The notes below the pieces were generated by a model, which was not told the origin of the DNA, ran no database searches, and saw only the letters and a program-made list of their open reading frames with translations. 64,000 nucleotides of DNA from contig NZ_CP150290.1 in assembly GCF_038051995.1 (NCBI RefSeq), positions 297,501 to 361,500 of the forward strand, given 5' to 3'. The position numbers were made by a program, and so were the translations under genes. This document shows, one piece after another, positions 51,083-60,129 of this stretch; positions within the stretch are counted from its first letter, which is position 1; the number at the start of each line of letters is the position of its first letter. Source of the DNA: Paenibacillus sp. FSL H8-0537 (GTDB lineage: Bacteria; Bacillota; Bacilli; Paenibacillales; Paenibacillaceae).

Positions 51083-52978
51083 ATGGATTGGGAAGCCCAC
51101 ATCGAACGGTGGAGCCGAGCCGCTGTTAGACTGCTGGATATTCGACAATATGGTGTGGAGCATGGAAATGTCCCTGAGCGCTATGTGGCGCATAGCAGTT
51201 TTTTTGTAGTTACTACTCGTGGAGAGGCAAGAGTGAGCCTGTCGGGAGCGGTCTATCGAGCCCAATCCCACCACATTCTGCACGGAGGAAAGGAAGCGGA
51301 GCTGGGTATTATGCCGCTAGAAAACGATTTTGAATGCTATTTGATTCTGTACAAAGCTGATTGTGAATTGCCGGAGGATCGGGAGAGCTTCCATATGTCT
51401 TATGCATTCACGCCTTATGCGTTGCTGCCATTGCAGGAGAAGTGTAAAACGATGAATCACCTGTGGCAGCAAGCCACCCCAATGGAAAAGCTTCAGGCGC
51501 AGTCTGTCTTTCTGCCGTTTGTATATGAGGTTATGCGGCAAATCCGCACGTTAAAAACGGAAAACAGCAGGCCGAACTTGGTAACCGAAGCGATTCATTA
51601 CATTCAAGAGCATTACAGGAATTCGATTACAGCCGAGGAATTAGCCGGGATCTACAGCTGCAGTGCGAGCTACTTATCTCGCTTGTTCAAAAACCAGATA
51701 GGAACCGGTCCGATTGAATACCTGATTCATGTACGCATTCACAAATCGAAGCAGCTTCTGCTCAAATCGGAGGCGCGTATTCAGGAAATAGCCAGCAGCG
51801 TTGGCTATGCGGATGTCTATTATTTTAGCCGCTTATTTAAAAAGCACACGGGCTGCTCACCTCTTCAATTTAGAGAGAACAATCGGCAGGCGGTTCAGAA
51901 TAATCCATTACGTCTATTAAAATCGTCTATTGTATCCCCGAAGCTTGTTTCCCATAATGAGAATGAGATTTGTTATCAATGCAATGGGGAAGGGGAAACA
52001 TCCATGTTTAGATTTTCAAGACCAGCGTTCGGAGCCATGCTGCTATTATGCACAGCTTTGCTGCTGAATGCATGTCAGACAAGCAGCAATACAGGGGCAG
52101 TGGCCTCCCAGCCTGCGTCAGCAGGTGTCGCTACAGAAAGCACAGCTGCAGAAACGCGTATTTACGAGCATTTGAAAGGCAAAACGGAAATTCCTGTGAA
52201 TCCTCAGCGGGTGGTCAGCCTCTTTCATTTGGGTGAGCTAATGGCAATTGGGGTAAAGCCAGTAGGTGCAACCACCTACATTCTGAGTAACCCGCTGATA
52301 AGCGATACTTCCGGTATTGAAGATATAGGTATTCCGCCAGATCCGGAGAAGATTCTCTCGCTTGCGCCTGATCTGATTGTTACAACGGTACCATTCGCTG
52401 AGGCAGTAGATGGCGGGTACGAAGCATTGAGCCAGATCGCCCCAACCATTGTCGTAGAGCAGCACAACGATCCGATAAAGGATGTTGCAATGTTTGGCGA
52501 TATTCTTGGCAAGCAAGAGGAAGCCAAGCAATGGAATGAGGCATTTGCGGCAAAATTAGCCGATTACAAGGAGAAGGTTAGCCCGTTTATTGGGGCTGAT
52601 GAAACCTTCTCGATTTTGAATGTGCGTCCTAATGCTGTTTTTATTTACGGTGATACCAATATGGGAGGCAACATTCTTTACAGGTACCTGGGCTTGAAGC
52701 CAACCGAAAAAATAAAGACGGATGTTATTAATGGAGAAACATGGGAAATATCTACCGAGGTCATTCCCGATTTCATAGGCAATCGGTTATTTCTAGCTGT
52801 AAATGAAGGAGCAGAGGAAGAGTTGAAGAAAGTGGAGAAGCTCATTAAAAACTCTCCAGCAGGGAAAGCAGGAAAGATCTACAATATTGATTTCAATACA
52901 TTTCTTCTCAGTGATCCGATCTCAGTCGAACATCAGTTGGATATCATCGTTGATTTGCTGGTTGAAGGTAACAAATAA
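51083..52978 (+). CDS. AraC regulator fused to a siderophore-binding lipoprotein
   Basis: 631-aa open frame. Residues 1-160: AraC sensing part; 166-270: double HTH (SITAEELAGIYSCSASYLSRLF; IQEIASSVGYADVYYFSRLFKKHTG). Residues 308-331 form a full lipoprotein signal (MFRFSRPAFG..., LLLNAC, lipid Cys331). Residues 360-628 are a Fe-siderophore/cobalamin binding domain (PQRVVSLFHLGELMAIGVKP). Bacillus Btr is also an AraC-binding-protein fusion, but without a signal peptide. An internal ATG (52004) has its own AAGGGGA site, so a separate lipoprotein may also be made. Two formerly separate genes joined by stop loss is the likely history. Confidence 0.85.
   Translation: MDWEAHIERWSRAAVRLLDIRQYGVEHGNVPERYVAHSSFFVVTTRGEARVSLSGAVYRAQSHHILHGGKEAELGIMPLENDFECYLILYKADCELPEDRESFHMSYAFTPYALLPLQEKCKTMNHLWQQATPMEKLQAQSVFLPFVYEVMRQIRTLKTENSRPNLVTEAIHYIQEHYRNSITAEELAGIYSCSASYLSRLFKNQIGTGPIEYLIHVRIHKSKQLLLKSEARIQEIASSVGYADVYYFSRLFKKHTGCSPLQFRENNRQAVQNNPLRLLKSSIVSPKLVSHNENEICYQCNGEGETSMFRFSRPAFGAMLLLCTALLLNACQTSSNTGAVASQPASAGVATESTAAETRIYEHLKGKTEIPVNPQRVVSLFHLGELMAIGVKPVGATTYILSNPLISDTSGIEDIGIPPDPEKILSLAPDLIVTTVPFAEAVDGGYEALSQIAPTIVVEQHNDPIKDVAMFGDILGKQEEAKQWNEAFAAKLADYKEKVSPFIGADETFSILNVRPNAVFIYGDTNMGGNILYRYLGLKPTEKIKTDVINGETWEISTEVIPDFIGNRLFLAVNEGAEEELKKVEKLIKNSPAGKAGKIYNIDFNTFLLSDPISVEHQLDIIVDLLVEGNK
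52004..52978 (+). CDS. possible internal start: siderophore-binding lipoprotein
   Basis: ATG 52004 lies in frame within the fused gene, eight bases after AAGGGGAA. It would give a 324-aa prolipoprotein with an n-region (RFSR), a hydrophobic core, the lipobox LNAC (Cys24), a Ser/Ala-rich linker and the binding domain. Lgt would lipidate it, and it would feed an iron-siderophore ABC permease not present in the window. It is listed separately because its topology conflicts with that of a cytoplasmic regulator. Confidence 0.6.
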   Translation: MFRFSRPAFGAMLLLCTALLLNACQTSSNTGAVASQPASAGVATESTAAETRIYEHLKGKTEIPVNPQRVVSLFHLGELMAIGVKPVGATTYILSNPLISDTSGIEDIGIPPDPEKILSLAPDLIVTTVPFAEAVDGGYEALSQIAPTIVVEQHNDPIKDVAMFGDILGKQEEAKQWNEAFAAKLADYKEKVSPFIGADETFSILNVRPNAVFIYGDTNMGGNILYRYLGLKPTEKIKTDVINGETWEISTEVIPDFIGNRLFLAVNEGAEEELKKVEKLIKNSPAGKAGKIYNIDFNTFLLSDPISVEHQLDIIVDLLVEGNK

Positions 52979-53013
52979 ATGAAAAAATAAATGCTTCCTG
53001 TCTCTGCTATGTA

Positions 53014-53045
53014 AATCCACAACCGCTTAAGGTTGTGGATTTTTG
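53014..53045 (+). terminator. terminator of the AraC-lipoprotein gene
   Basis: AATCCACAACC pairs with GGTTGTGGATT, then TTT. Confidence 0.88.
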
Positions 53046-53128
53046 CTTTTCATCTACATTTTGCCCTAGAATAAGTACCAAATATAACTGCGGATTTGTT
53101 TAGATGTTCAATATAAAAAATACTCTCG

Positions 53129-53467
53129 AAATTTGGGTGTTGCCCGGCACATACCATTCGTTATTATGAGAAGGAAGGATTACTCCCTTACATTAAGCGA
53201 GACAAGCATGGGAATCGTCTGTTTGAGCAAGAGCATTTAGATTGGATAAGGCTGATGACATGTTTTCGAGCAACTGGAATGAAGCTATCTTTGCTAAAGC
53301 AAATGGTCAATCTTGCATTAGATGGGGATTCCACCATTCCGCAAAGAAAAGCTGTGGATGTTGAGCTAACGGCTCAGTACCTGCTTCGTATTGAAGATGT
53401 TAGCCCTAAACATGTCGTTCACGGTACCCGCTATATGCAAGAACAGATGACCCTGCTTGATGGGTAA
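53129..53467 (+). pseudogene. MerR-family regulator, N-terminus lost by frameshift
   Basis: The frame encodes HTIRYYEKEGLLPYIKRD, the hallmark of the MerR HTH, then about 95 residues of the effector part ending ...EQMTLLDG. The preceding residues of the HTH (RNLGVAR) lie in another frame just upstream (about 53129-53150), and no start or ribosome site is present. One frameshift and a missing beginning make it a pseudogene. Confidence 0.75.
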
Positions 53468-53473
53468 GATAAA

Positions 53474-53519
53474 AAACGAACAGTGACTCTCTTCCGTGGA
53501 GAGTCACTGTTTGTTTTTT
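53474..53519 (+). terminator. terminator behind the MerR fragment
   Basis: AACAGTGACTCTC pairs with GAGAGTCACTGTT, then TGTTTTTT. Confidence 0.88.
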
Positions 53520-53631
53520 ATAAGGGTGATAATATATGCCATTCTAGAGCTTGACAGAAAAGAGGGAATTAAAGTGATTTTATAGAGGAATCCTTGGAAT
53601 ATTCATTCTGGTTGGAGAGGAAGAAGTCGTA

Positions 53632-53811
53632 ATGGCGGCTAATTGGTGGCTGGCTCTTATTATTATGGTTGTGTTTAATGGAATTATAGCTTGGACATTA
53701 TTTACAGGACTAGAGCCCGTAAGCCGCAGAGCCAAAAAGTGGTTGTTTATTGTTGCCAATGTTGTTGCGCTTGTGCTTGCTGTCTCTCAATTTTTTTGGA
53801 TGGATTTTTAA
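53632..53811 (+). CDS. 59-aa membrane protein of unknown function
   Basis: Two hydrophobic helices (about residues 5-25 and 38-57) joined by a basic turn (RRAKK). ATG 53632 follows AGAGGAAGAAG at a good distance, and a terminator lies directly behind it, which supports a real gene. Family not recognised. Confidence 0.6.
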   Translation: MAANWWLALIIMVVFNGIIAWTLFTGLEPVSRRAKKWLFIVANVVALVLAVSQFFWMDF

Positions 53812-53824
53812 TAGAATAAGATAA

Positions 53825-53866
53825 AAAAACCATTAACCATTAACCAGTAATGAGTTAATGGTTTTT
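53825..53866. terminator. bidirectional terminator
   Basis: AAAAACCATTAAC pairs with GTTAATGGTTTTT; lies between convergent genes. Confidence 0.85.
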
Positions 53867-53911
53867 GTTTGTTTATTAATAGTGCGCAGCTACAAAGCGA
53901 TATTCATATTC

Positions 53912-55156
53912 TTACTTCAGCTCATACTTTGCAAGACTCGTACCCATATCCAGATAAAAGGTATTTGCATTCAAGAATCGAATATTTCTCTCGGCAAACC
54001 GAGCTTGCTCCAGTATTAATGAGTTTTGCGTTTTGAGCGTGCGAGAATCGACTACGTAGATGACTGCTTTTGATGGTTTTTCAAAATCAAACCAAGAGCC
54101 TTTGGACACGACACCACCGAAGGCGATACTTTGGTTTCCTAGCAGTTGCAGCGTGTATTGGTCAGGTAAGTCAACGAAGGTTCTCGTTGCGATAAGCTTA
54201 TTATTTGTATCGTAGACGGTAAGCGTGTTTTTATCCTGAACCAGATAGTGATTGCCTAGGGACATGAACAATCTATCTTTACGATCAGACTCAGGTGTCG
54301 GCATAATGCGGCTCCATTTCTTTTTACCGTCAGGTGAATAGCCGTATAGAGTTTCGATTCCGGTCTTTGCATCTAATACCGGAACAAGTAGAGTGCCACC
54401 ACTGAGAACATCGAAGTCAGCATGTATATAGCTAAAATAATCCTGCGGGTATTTGGCAGTCGTGATTTTTTTGTTAGCCGAAATAGAATAGATATCTAAA
54501 ATCGTTGCAGCCCCTACATAGTTAGCGGAGCCGACATAATTTCCTTGGATGTGGCGTATAACACCATCATATTCTCGATTAAGAAGCTGTTTGCCTTCCG
54601 TTGAATAAAGAACTAAATGGCTCTTATCTTGAATCGTATCAATAGTAGCAATGCGTCCATCATCAAGCACGTACCAATTAAAACGATAAGCAAGGGTTTT
54701 CGACCATCGCTGCTTATTGTTTGAATCAAGCGCGACTAGCTTACTGAAGTTTTTCTTTTCGATCTTTACCTGCTCTACATAGTATAAGTTCCCGCTACGA
54801 TCCATATCGAATACATTGTACGTGTAAGGCGAGTTGCGTGTCCATTTTTGCTTTCCCGTCGTATCGTCAAAAGCCATCATCTTGTAAGTAGGTTTGTTTT
54901 TTCCGCCGGGGTGATAATACTGAAACATATATCCAGTACGGGAAGCGTTATGATCAGCTACGATAGGAAAATATTTTTTGCCTAGAAAGTAATAATTTCT
55001 ATCTAAAACAGTGGTTGATGTGTGATCTGGAACCGTTATGGTCCATCGTGGCTCGGGGAGCTCTGTAAAGTCAGCAGCAGATACGTTATGCGGAAAAAAG
55101 GTTGTCAAAATGGCAATCAGAGCTAGCAATTGAATACGTAAAGCAAACTTTCTCAT
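53912..55156 (-). CDS. secreted PQQ-like beta-propeller protein
   Basis: 414 aa with a signal peptide (MRKFALRIQLLALIAILTTF; cleavage after VSA near residue 27). Repeated blade-like motifs follow, for example MMAFDDTTGKQKWTRNS, LVALDSNNKQRWSKTL, LYGYSPDGKKKWSRI and LTVYDTNNKLIATR: a beta-propeller of the PQQ/WD-like type. No catalytic site is evident. It is probably an exported or wall-associated binding protein of unknown role. Start at 55156 behind TAGGAGG. Confidence 0.78.
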   Translation of the reverse strand: MRKFALRIQLLALIAILTTFFPHNVSAADFTELPEPRWTITVPDHTSTTVLDRNYYFLGKKYFPIVADHNASRTGYMFQYYHPGGKNKPTYKMMAFDDTTGKQKWTRNSPYTYNVFDMDRSGNLYYVEQVKIEKKNFSKLVALDSNNKQRWSKTLAYRFNWYVLDDGRIATIDTIQDKSHLVLYSTEGKQLLNREYDGVIRHIQGNYVGSANYVGAATILDIYSISANKKITTAKYPQDYFSYIHADFDVLSGGTLLVPVLDAKTGIETLYGYSPDGKKKWSRIMPTPESDRKDRLFMSLGNHYLVQDKNTLTVYDTNNKLIATRTFVDLPDQYTLQLLGNQSIAFGGVVSKGSWFDFEKPSKAVIYVVDSRTLKTQNSLILEQARFAERNIRFLNANTFYLDMGTSLAKYELK

Positions 55157-55358
55157 TATAGTAGAATCCTCCTAGTTATATGTAATTCATTAACTATGGC
55201 GATTATATCATATAATTTGGGATATTTCCCCACATAGAAAGATGTGCTTTTGCTGCCGCTGTCCATTGCCTATGAATAAATGGCGTATTTTCGATTTCTG
55301 CGTTATATTTAAAATACTGAAGCTTCAATATACAGACACGGATTGGGGAAACTCCATA

Positions 55359-56177
55359 ATGAACAGCTTAGAATCTCTTGAAAGTATGATTGCATGGATT
55401 CCAATCTTTAAAGCGGCAGTTCCTGCCGAATTATCAATCGCGATTTGTGATACAGAAAAATTTATTGCTTATTGGGCTGGCGAAAATATTGATTTGCACA
55501 TACAAGTTGGTCAACCGTTGCATCACGAGGAACCGTTAATGCATGCGATTCGGAATAATGTAGCGCTAAGGGCAGAAGTTCCTGCTACCTTTTATGGTTT
55601 TGAATTTATTGGGACGGCAACACCGCTTCATGACATCAATGGCAATGTAATCGGCGGAATAGCCATTCAGCTTCGAAAACAGAGCGAATTAGTAGCAATT
55701 GCCGATCAAATTTCGTTTTCACTATCGCAGGCCAACAATCAACTCTCACAAGTCGCCGATAGCTCCGCTACTCTGGCAGCGTCTGCCCAGCAGCTTCTTT
55801 CACTCGCCAATCGGACGGTAGAACAGGTAGATGAGGCGGGGAAAGTGGTGTCGATTGTCAGAAAAGTAGCGGATCAGACGAACTTATTAGGCATTAATGC
55901 GGCGATTGAGGCAACCCATGCAGGGGATCGAGGCAAAGGCTTTGGCATTGTAGCCAGTGAAATACGGAAATTGTCCAATGAGACGCTTACCTCTACAAAC
56001 GCGATTCAGCATACTCTGAAAACATTTGAAGAGGCAATAAGCGGCATGCGTGCATCTATCGAAGGTATGACATCCGTTGTTGATCAGCAGGCCGTATCAT
56101 CCCGACAGGTTTTGGATTTTATCGAAGAGGTTCATCGCATGTCGGAGCAGCTCAATCAATTCGCAAAGAAGTTGTAA
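55359..56177 (+). CDS. soluble methyl-accepting chemotaxis-like protein
   Basis: 272 aa without membrane segments or HAMP domain. N-terminal sensor region about 1-110 (with FYGFEFIGTATPLHD and GIAIQLRKQSEL), then the coiled-coil signalling domain with the hairpin tip VADQTNLLGINAAIEATHAG (about 185-205). Bacillus YfmS is a comparable soluble receptor that couples to CheA/CheW. ATG 55359 behind TTGGGGAAAC; the longer frame from 55242 adds an odd Cys-rich start and is rejected. Confidence 0.82.
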   Translation: MNSLESLESMIAWIPIFKAAVPAELSIAICDTEKFIAYWAGENIDLHIQVGQPLHHEEPLMHAIRNNVALRAEVPATFYGFEFIGTATPLHDINGNVIGGIAIQLRKQSELVAIADQISFSLSQANNQLSQVADSSATLAASAQQLLSLANRTVEQVDEAGKVVSIVRKVADQTNLLGINAAIEATHAGDRGKGFGIVASEIRKLSNETLTSTNAIQHTLKTFEEAISGMRASIEGMTSVVDQQAVSSRQVLDFIEEVHRMSEQLNQFAKKL

Positions 56178-56198
56178 CCGATTATCCGGAAAAAGAGC

Positions 56199-56226
56199 AA
56201 AGAGCACCGTGTCAGGTGCTCTTTTT
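56199..56226. terminator. terminator behind the chemoreceptor-like gene
   Basis: AGAGCACC pairs with GGTGCTCT around GTGTCA, then TTTTT; also serves the convergent gene at 56232. Confidence 0.88.
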
Positions 56227-56231
56227 GCTTT

Positions 56232-57023
56232 CTAATGATCCGAAGAAGCATACACCTTATCGAGGTATGCAATAGAAACCTGCTCCGCTTCATCCTTTAA
56301 AACGAGTGTATCCGATTGTTGACGCAAGCTTTTATATAAATCAATTGTGCTTTTTAATGCATGGTAGCAGCTCTCGAAATGATGCGAAGGAACTGTATTT
56401 TTTAGCTCTTCTATTTCACTAATGGCGTACTGTTCCAGTTTTCTAACGCCTCTAGGCAGCTGGCCATTCTTTATTAATACCAACGGGCCTAAGACAGCAC
56501 CGCGAATAAAGGTTAGATGGTCAATGAATTCAAACCATTCTCCTCTTCCCAGCTTCGTTGCGCCGTAATGGACCCAGACCCAGAAACGGTCCTCTATCCA
56601 TTGGGCATCTGGGTAAGGATGGGAGGGAGAAGTTTTTTCATAAATGCTGCTGATTTCCTGAGCCCTTTCCCATAAAATAAGAGGGTTTTCGATTCGTATT
56701 TCAAGCTCTTCCAATGTAACGAATTTAAGATCGACATGCAGTGGTTCTGGTCCGTATAAGCAAATCACCACACGAGGCTCGCCGATATGTTCACCTGTGA
56801 ATCCAGAAAGCAGCTTGCCCAAGCCTTCAGCAATGGTAATCCGTTGATTCATGATTTGATCCTGGTAGGCTGAGTTATAAACGATGATTAAGTCTAGATC
56901 GCTATACTCATCCATCGTATTCGTCATCATGGAGCCGCCTGCAAGGAGGCCGCGAACTCGTTGATCCTGGCTGAGTTTTTCCTTTGCTTGATGGATGAAT
57001 CTTTCGTGCACAGGTAAAAACAT
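56232..57023 (-). CDS. Pol-beta-type nucleotidyltransferase
   Basis: 263 aa. The nucleotidyltransferase motif is LLAGGSMMTNTMDEYSDLDL (GGS...DxD, about residues 26-45), with a third acidic residue in LHVDLKFV. A helical C-terminal part follows. It resembles aminoglycoside adenylyltransferases in layout, but the substrate cannot be named. ATG 57023 behind AAGGGG is favoured over GTG 57032. Confidence 0.8.
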   Translation of the reverse strand: MFLPVHERFIHQAKEKLSQDQRVRGLLAGGSMMTNTMDEYSDLDLIIVYNSAYQDQIMNQRITIAEGLGKLLSGFTGEHIGEPRVVICLYGPEPLHVDLKFVTLEELEIRIENPLILWERAQEISSIYEKTSPSHPYPDAQWIEDRFWVWVHYGATKLGRGEWFEFIDHLTFIRGAVLGPLVLIKNGQLPRGVRKLEQYAISEIEELKNTVPSHHFESCYHALKSTIDLYKSLRQQSDTLVLKDEAEQVSIAYLDKVYASSDH

Positions 57024-57286
57024 ATCAAACACCCCTTATAATATGACCCATAAAAATGGGTATTACGCCAACTTATCATCTCGAATGCCCGTTGTCAATT
57101 TATGGCCGCCAAGTGAAAATGAAAAAGTGGACAATATGTATCTGTTTACATTATAATCAAGTTAATTCCATATTTTGATAGGAGGTAGATGGTGGCCTTT
57201 TAGGAGTAGGCGTTTCTATGAAAGGTGAGAAAGCTTGAAGTCTCGTAGCCGTACTAATCTATCAAAAGAAATGGAGGGAGAATGAA

Positions 57287-57736
57287 ATGAAGAAAACATT
57301 GTATTCTGCTATTATGTTAACACTGTTATCAGGCTCAATTGCAGGTGCCGCCTGGGCGGATAATTATGAGTCGAATGACACTTTAAGTACAGCATATAAA
57401 ATTCCAACGCAAACGGTGGTCACTCCTTATGGTCTGGCATACTGGGGAGGAAGTGCTTGGTCCTATTTATCATCCCCAACAGATGTAGATTACTTTACAT
57501 TCAGAGGGCATGGCAAATCTGTCTTGCTGGGTTCTCCTTCCGGCTATGATTACGATTTATACGCCTATGACAGTGCTGGCAATTTGGTTGCTTCTTCTAC
57601 GAATACGTCAGGAACAGATACGATTCTTGTCGACTACGATAATGTATATTTTAAAGTAATAAGCAAAGATGGACGATACAGCGACACGGCAGCTTACAGC
57701 GTAACCTTTTACAAAAGGGATGTTTGGGTACCGTGA
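57287..57736 (+). CDS. small secreted protein with PPC-like domain
   Basis: 149 aa with a signal peptide (cleavage after AWA, residue 24). The mature part looks like a bacterial pre-peptidase C-terminal domain: ESNDTLSTAYKI, then VDYFTFRG, SGYDYDLYAYDSAGNLV and YFKVISKDG. Such domains usually end secreted peptidases; here it stands alone. RBS GGAGGG before ATG 57287. The 263 bases upstream hold only the leader and no further gene. Confidence 0.72.
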   Translation: MKKTLYSAIMLTLLSGSIAGAAWADNYESNDTLSTAYKIPTQTVVTPYGLAYWGGSAWSYLSSPTDVDYFTFRGHGKSVLLGSPSGYDYDLYAYDSAGNLVASSTNTSGTDTILVDYDNVYFKVISKDGRYSDTAAYSVTFYKRDVWVP

Positions 57737-57801
57737 CAAGGAAGTAAACATAAAATAACGGTAGGCACCGTGGCCTTTTTATTGTTTGCCTCCACCAATA
57801 G

Positions 57802-57836
57802 AAACTCTACAGCCTCTTGGAGGTTGTGGAGTTTTA
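57802..57836 (+). terminator. terminator behind the PPC-like gene
   Basis: AAACTC-ACA-CCTC pairs with GAGG-TGT-GAGTTT, followed by TA TT. Confidence 0.7.
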
Positions 57837-57945
57837 TTATTTTCAGCCAATGGGGGATAAGCTGGATGACAGCTGCTGCCATTGGGAGCTTTTTGGGCAA
57901 GCGGCCGTTATCGACCACCTCTACACTTCATAATTAGAATCAGTG

Positions 57946-57970
57946 AAGGCGCCCTAGAGGGTGCCTTTTT
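57946..57970 (+). terminator. terminator-like hairpin
   Basis: AAGGCGCCCT pairs with AGGGTGCCTT, then TTT. Confidence 0.8.
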
Positions 57971-58077
57971 CATTTGAACATTATTTTTTAACTCGGTGTG
58001 AGAGTAACTCTACACATCTTTACGAGGTTCAAATAAACGGAAAAATGATATAATAATAACGAATGGAGCTGATGCCG

Positions 58078-59001
58078 ATGGATTTGTTGGACCCGCGCGT
58101 GGATTTTGTATTCAAACGGATATTTGGAAGCGAAAACAATAAAGATGTGTTGTTAGCGTTTTTGAACAGTATTTTCATTGAAGCCGGAGAACCTCCGCTG
58201 ACTGAGATTATTCTTATGAATCCCTATACGGATAAAGACGATCCACTTGATAAACAGTCTATTTTTGATGTTTATGCCAAGACTGCGGAAGGCAAGCTGA
58301 TTGATATTGAGATGCAGCTTTTCAATAAGTACGACATAGAGAAACGAACGCTGTTTTATTGGAGCAAACGATATGCGAGCCAACTTAGTGAGGGTGACAA
58401 ATATCTGGAGCTTAAGAAATGCGTGACGATCAACATTTTAAACTATTCGTTCTTGAAGAACGATCAATATCACAATGTGTTTCATCTGCGTGAGGATCGG
58501 ACAGGAATATCCTTAAATGATGATATTGAGGTTCATTTCTTGGAGCTGCCTAAGCTGGATGAACGTATTGTTCCATCAGAGGGTGGGTTGATCAACTGGC
58601 TGCTGTTTTTAAAAGGGGCCAATACATCACAATGGGAGGTACTGAGAATGAATGAGCCGAGCTTAGAGAAGGCGATGGATACACTGCAATATTTGAGCCA
58701 AGATTCAGACGCCAGACGATTGTACGATGCTAGGCAGAAGTATCTGCATGATGAAGCATCCATGATGGATAGCGCGATGCAAGCAGGTATGAAAGCGGGT
58801 ATGAAGGCAGGCATGGAGGAAGGTAAGAAGGAAGGTATGAAGGAAGGTATAAAGGCGGGTAAGGAGGCAGGCCTACAGGAAGGCATGAAGACAGGTATAA
58901 GAGAAGTGGCGGAGAATATGTTAAGCCTAAATCTGGACCTAGCAACGATATCTAAAGCCACTGGGCTAACGGAGCAGGAAATTGCCGATCTGAAAAAATA
59001 A
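58078..59001 (+). CDS. Rpn-family PD-(D/E)XK nuclease/putative transposase
   Basis: 307 aa. N-terminal LLDPRVDFVFKRIFG and the nuclease core KQSIFDVYAKTAEG...IDIEMQ (Asp, and Glu-x-Gln, about residues 60-81) define the Rpn/PDDEXK family linked with RecA-independent recombination. Residues 235-280 are four-residue repeats of Gly with Met/Lys/Glu (for example AGMKAGMEEGKKEGMKEG), which probably form an extended helix. ATG 58078 behind GGAG is favoured over 58063. Such genes are often found in variable regions; true mobility is not established. Confidence 0.88.
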   Translation: MDLLDPRVDFVFKRIFGSENNKDVLLAFLNSIFIEAGEPPLTEIILMNPYTDKDDPLDKQSIFDVYAKTAEGKLIDIEMQLFNKYDIEKRTLFYWSKRYASQLSEGDKYLELKKCVTINILNYSFLKNDQYHNVFHLREDRTGISLNDDIEVHFLELPKLDERIVPSEGGLINWLLFLKGANTSQWEVLRMNEPSLEKAMDTLQYLSQDSDARRLYDARQKYLHDEASMMDSAMQAGMKAGMKAGMEEGKKEGMKEGIKAGKEAGLQEGMKTGIREVAENMLSLNLDLATISKATGLTEQEIADLKK

Positions 59002-59370
59002 ATAAAGACTGTTTAAGCCTAGTTCAACATGAAAAATGAAATTCGAGTGCGCATCCTTTTGGGTGCGCACTATTTGTATTTACCCATACATATAAAAAAG
59101 AGGAACAAGAAAAAAGCCTTCCCATGAAATTCACTCCGGTACCGCAAACCATTAATGACTTCTAATTGACGTATACTGCCTAACCTATTAGACTGATGGT
59201 ACATAACGATGTTTAGATATTACATAACAAAAATAACAATAGAATTGAATCATGCTGGCAGCGTGGTGCGCAGGAAAGCACGATAAGTTCAGTGACGTAA
59301 CGTTTCGTCGGGCGATGAATTTTACGTCACGTATACGGGTGACAGCAGGAAAGCAAAGGCGGTGTTTTTT
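59002..59370 (+). other. spacer before cutC with terminator and inverted repeat
   Basis: No gene. AGTGCGCATCC/GGTGCGCACT (59046-59074) ends the Rpn gene. A perfect inverted repeat GTGACGTAA (59292-59300) / TTACGTCAC (59322-59330) lies 41 bases before the cutC start and could be an operator or leader hairpin. The part 59080-59280 shows nothing. Confidence 0.65.
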
Positions 59371-60087
59371 ATGACCAGTAAGCAGCCCTTATTAGAGGTA
59401 ATCGCAGTGAATGCGGCCGACGCGAGAGCAGCAGAAGCGGGCGGCGCGGATCGCATCGAGCTGGTTTGCGCTATGTCAGAAGGCGGGCTCACACCTAGCT
59501 TTGGAATCATCGAGCAGGTGGTTTCCAGCGTTTCAATTCCAGTGTATGTCATGATTCGGCCTCATAGCCGCTCATTCTGCTACAACGAGGATGATAGGAA
59601 GGCAATGAAAAAAGATATTCATACGGCCCGTAGGTTGGGAGCCTCGGGAATCGTTATAGGTGCTTTGACGGATAAGCGCGAAGCGGACCTCTCGATGCTG
59701 CAGGAGTGCTTGGCTGAGACTCAAGGGTTAGGCGTTACTTTTCACCGAGCGATTGATGAGAGTGCTAGCCTGACCCGAACGTTAGACGCCATAAGCGCGT
59801 TCTCTCAGATTGAACGGGTACTCACATCGGGTGGAAAGTGTACCGCCTTGGAGGCAAAAGACGAATTAAAGGAGCTGTACAAACGAGGAGAAAAACGAAA
59901 CGTTGCAGTAATGGCCGGGGCTGGGTTGAGCATAGATCAAATCCATTCCTTCGTCCTGCATACGGGTATTACGGAGCTGCATTTTGGCTCAGGAGTGCGC
60001 CACGAGGGCAGTTTTCATTCACCCGTTGACTTCAATTTAGTAGCAAGGGCAAAGCAGTACTTAATTAACGCGGCAAATGAACTTTAA
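59371..60087 (+). CDS. cutC: CutC-family protein
   Basis: 238-aa TIM barrel. LEVIAVNAADARAAEAGGADRIELV, GGLTPSFG, VMIRPHSRSFCY and TFHRAIDES are typical CutC segments, with the C-terminal LHFGSGVR. CutC was named for copper homeostasis in E. coli, but that role is doubted and the reaction is unknown. ATG 59371 behind AAAGGCGGTG. First gene of a run of five on this strand. Confidence 0.9.
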   Translation: MTSKQPLLEVIAVNAADARAAEAGGADRIELVCAMSEGGLTPSFGIIEQVVSSVSIPVYVMIRPHSRSFCYNEDDRKAMKKDIHTARRLGASGIVIGALTDKREADLSMLQECLAETQGLGVTFHRAIDESASLTRTLDAISAFSQIERVLTSGGKCTALEAKDELKELYKRGEKRNVAVMAGAGLSIDQIHSFVLHTGITELHFGSGVRHEGSFHSPVDFNLVARAKQYLINAANEL

Positions 60088-60129
60088 AATTGTTAATCCC
60101 CTAATTCTATAACAAGAGGTGATTCGGTT

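Noticed and set aside
58533..58961. Ser/Pro-rich minus-strand frame opposite the Rpn gene
   Set aside because: It is the complement of the Gly-rich repeats; the plus strand has the nuclease motifs.
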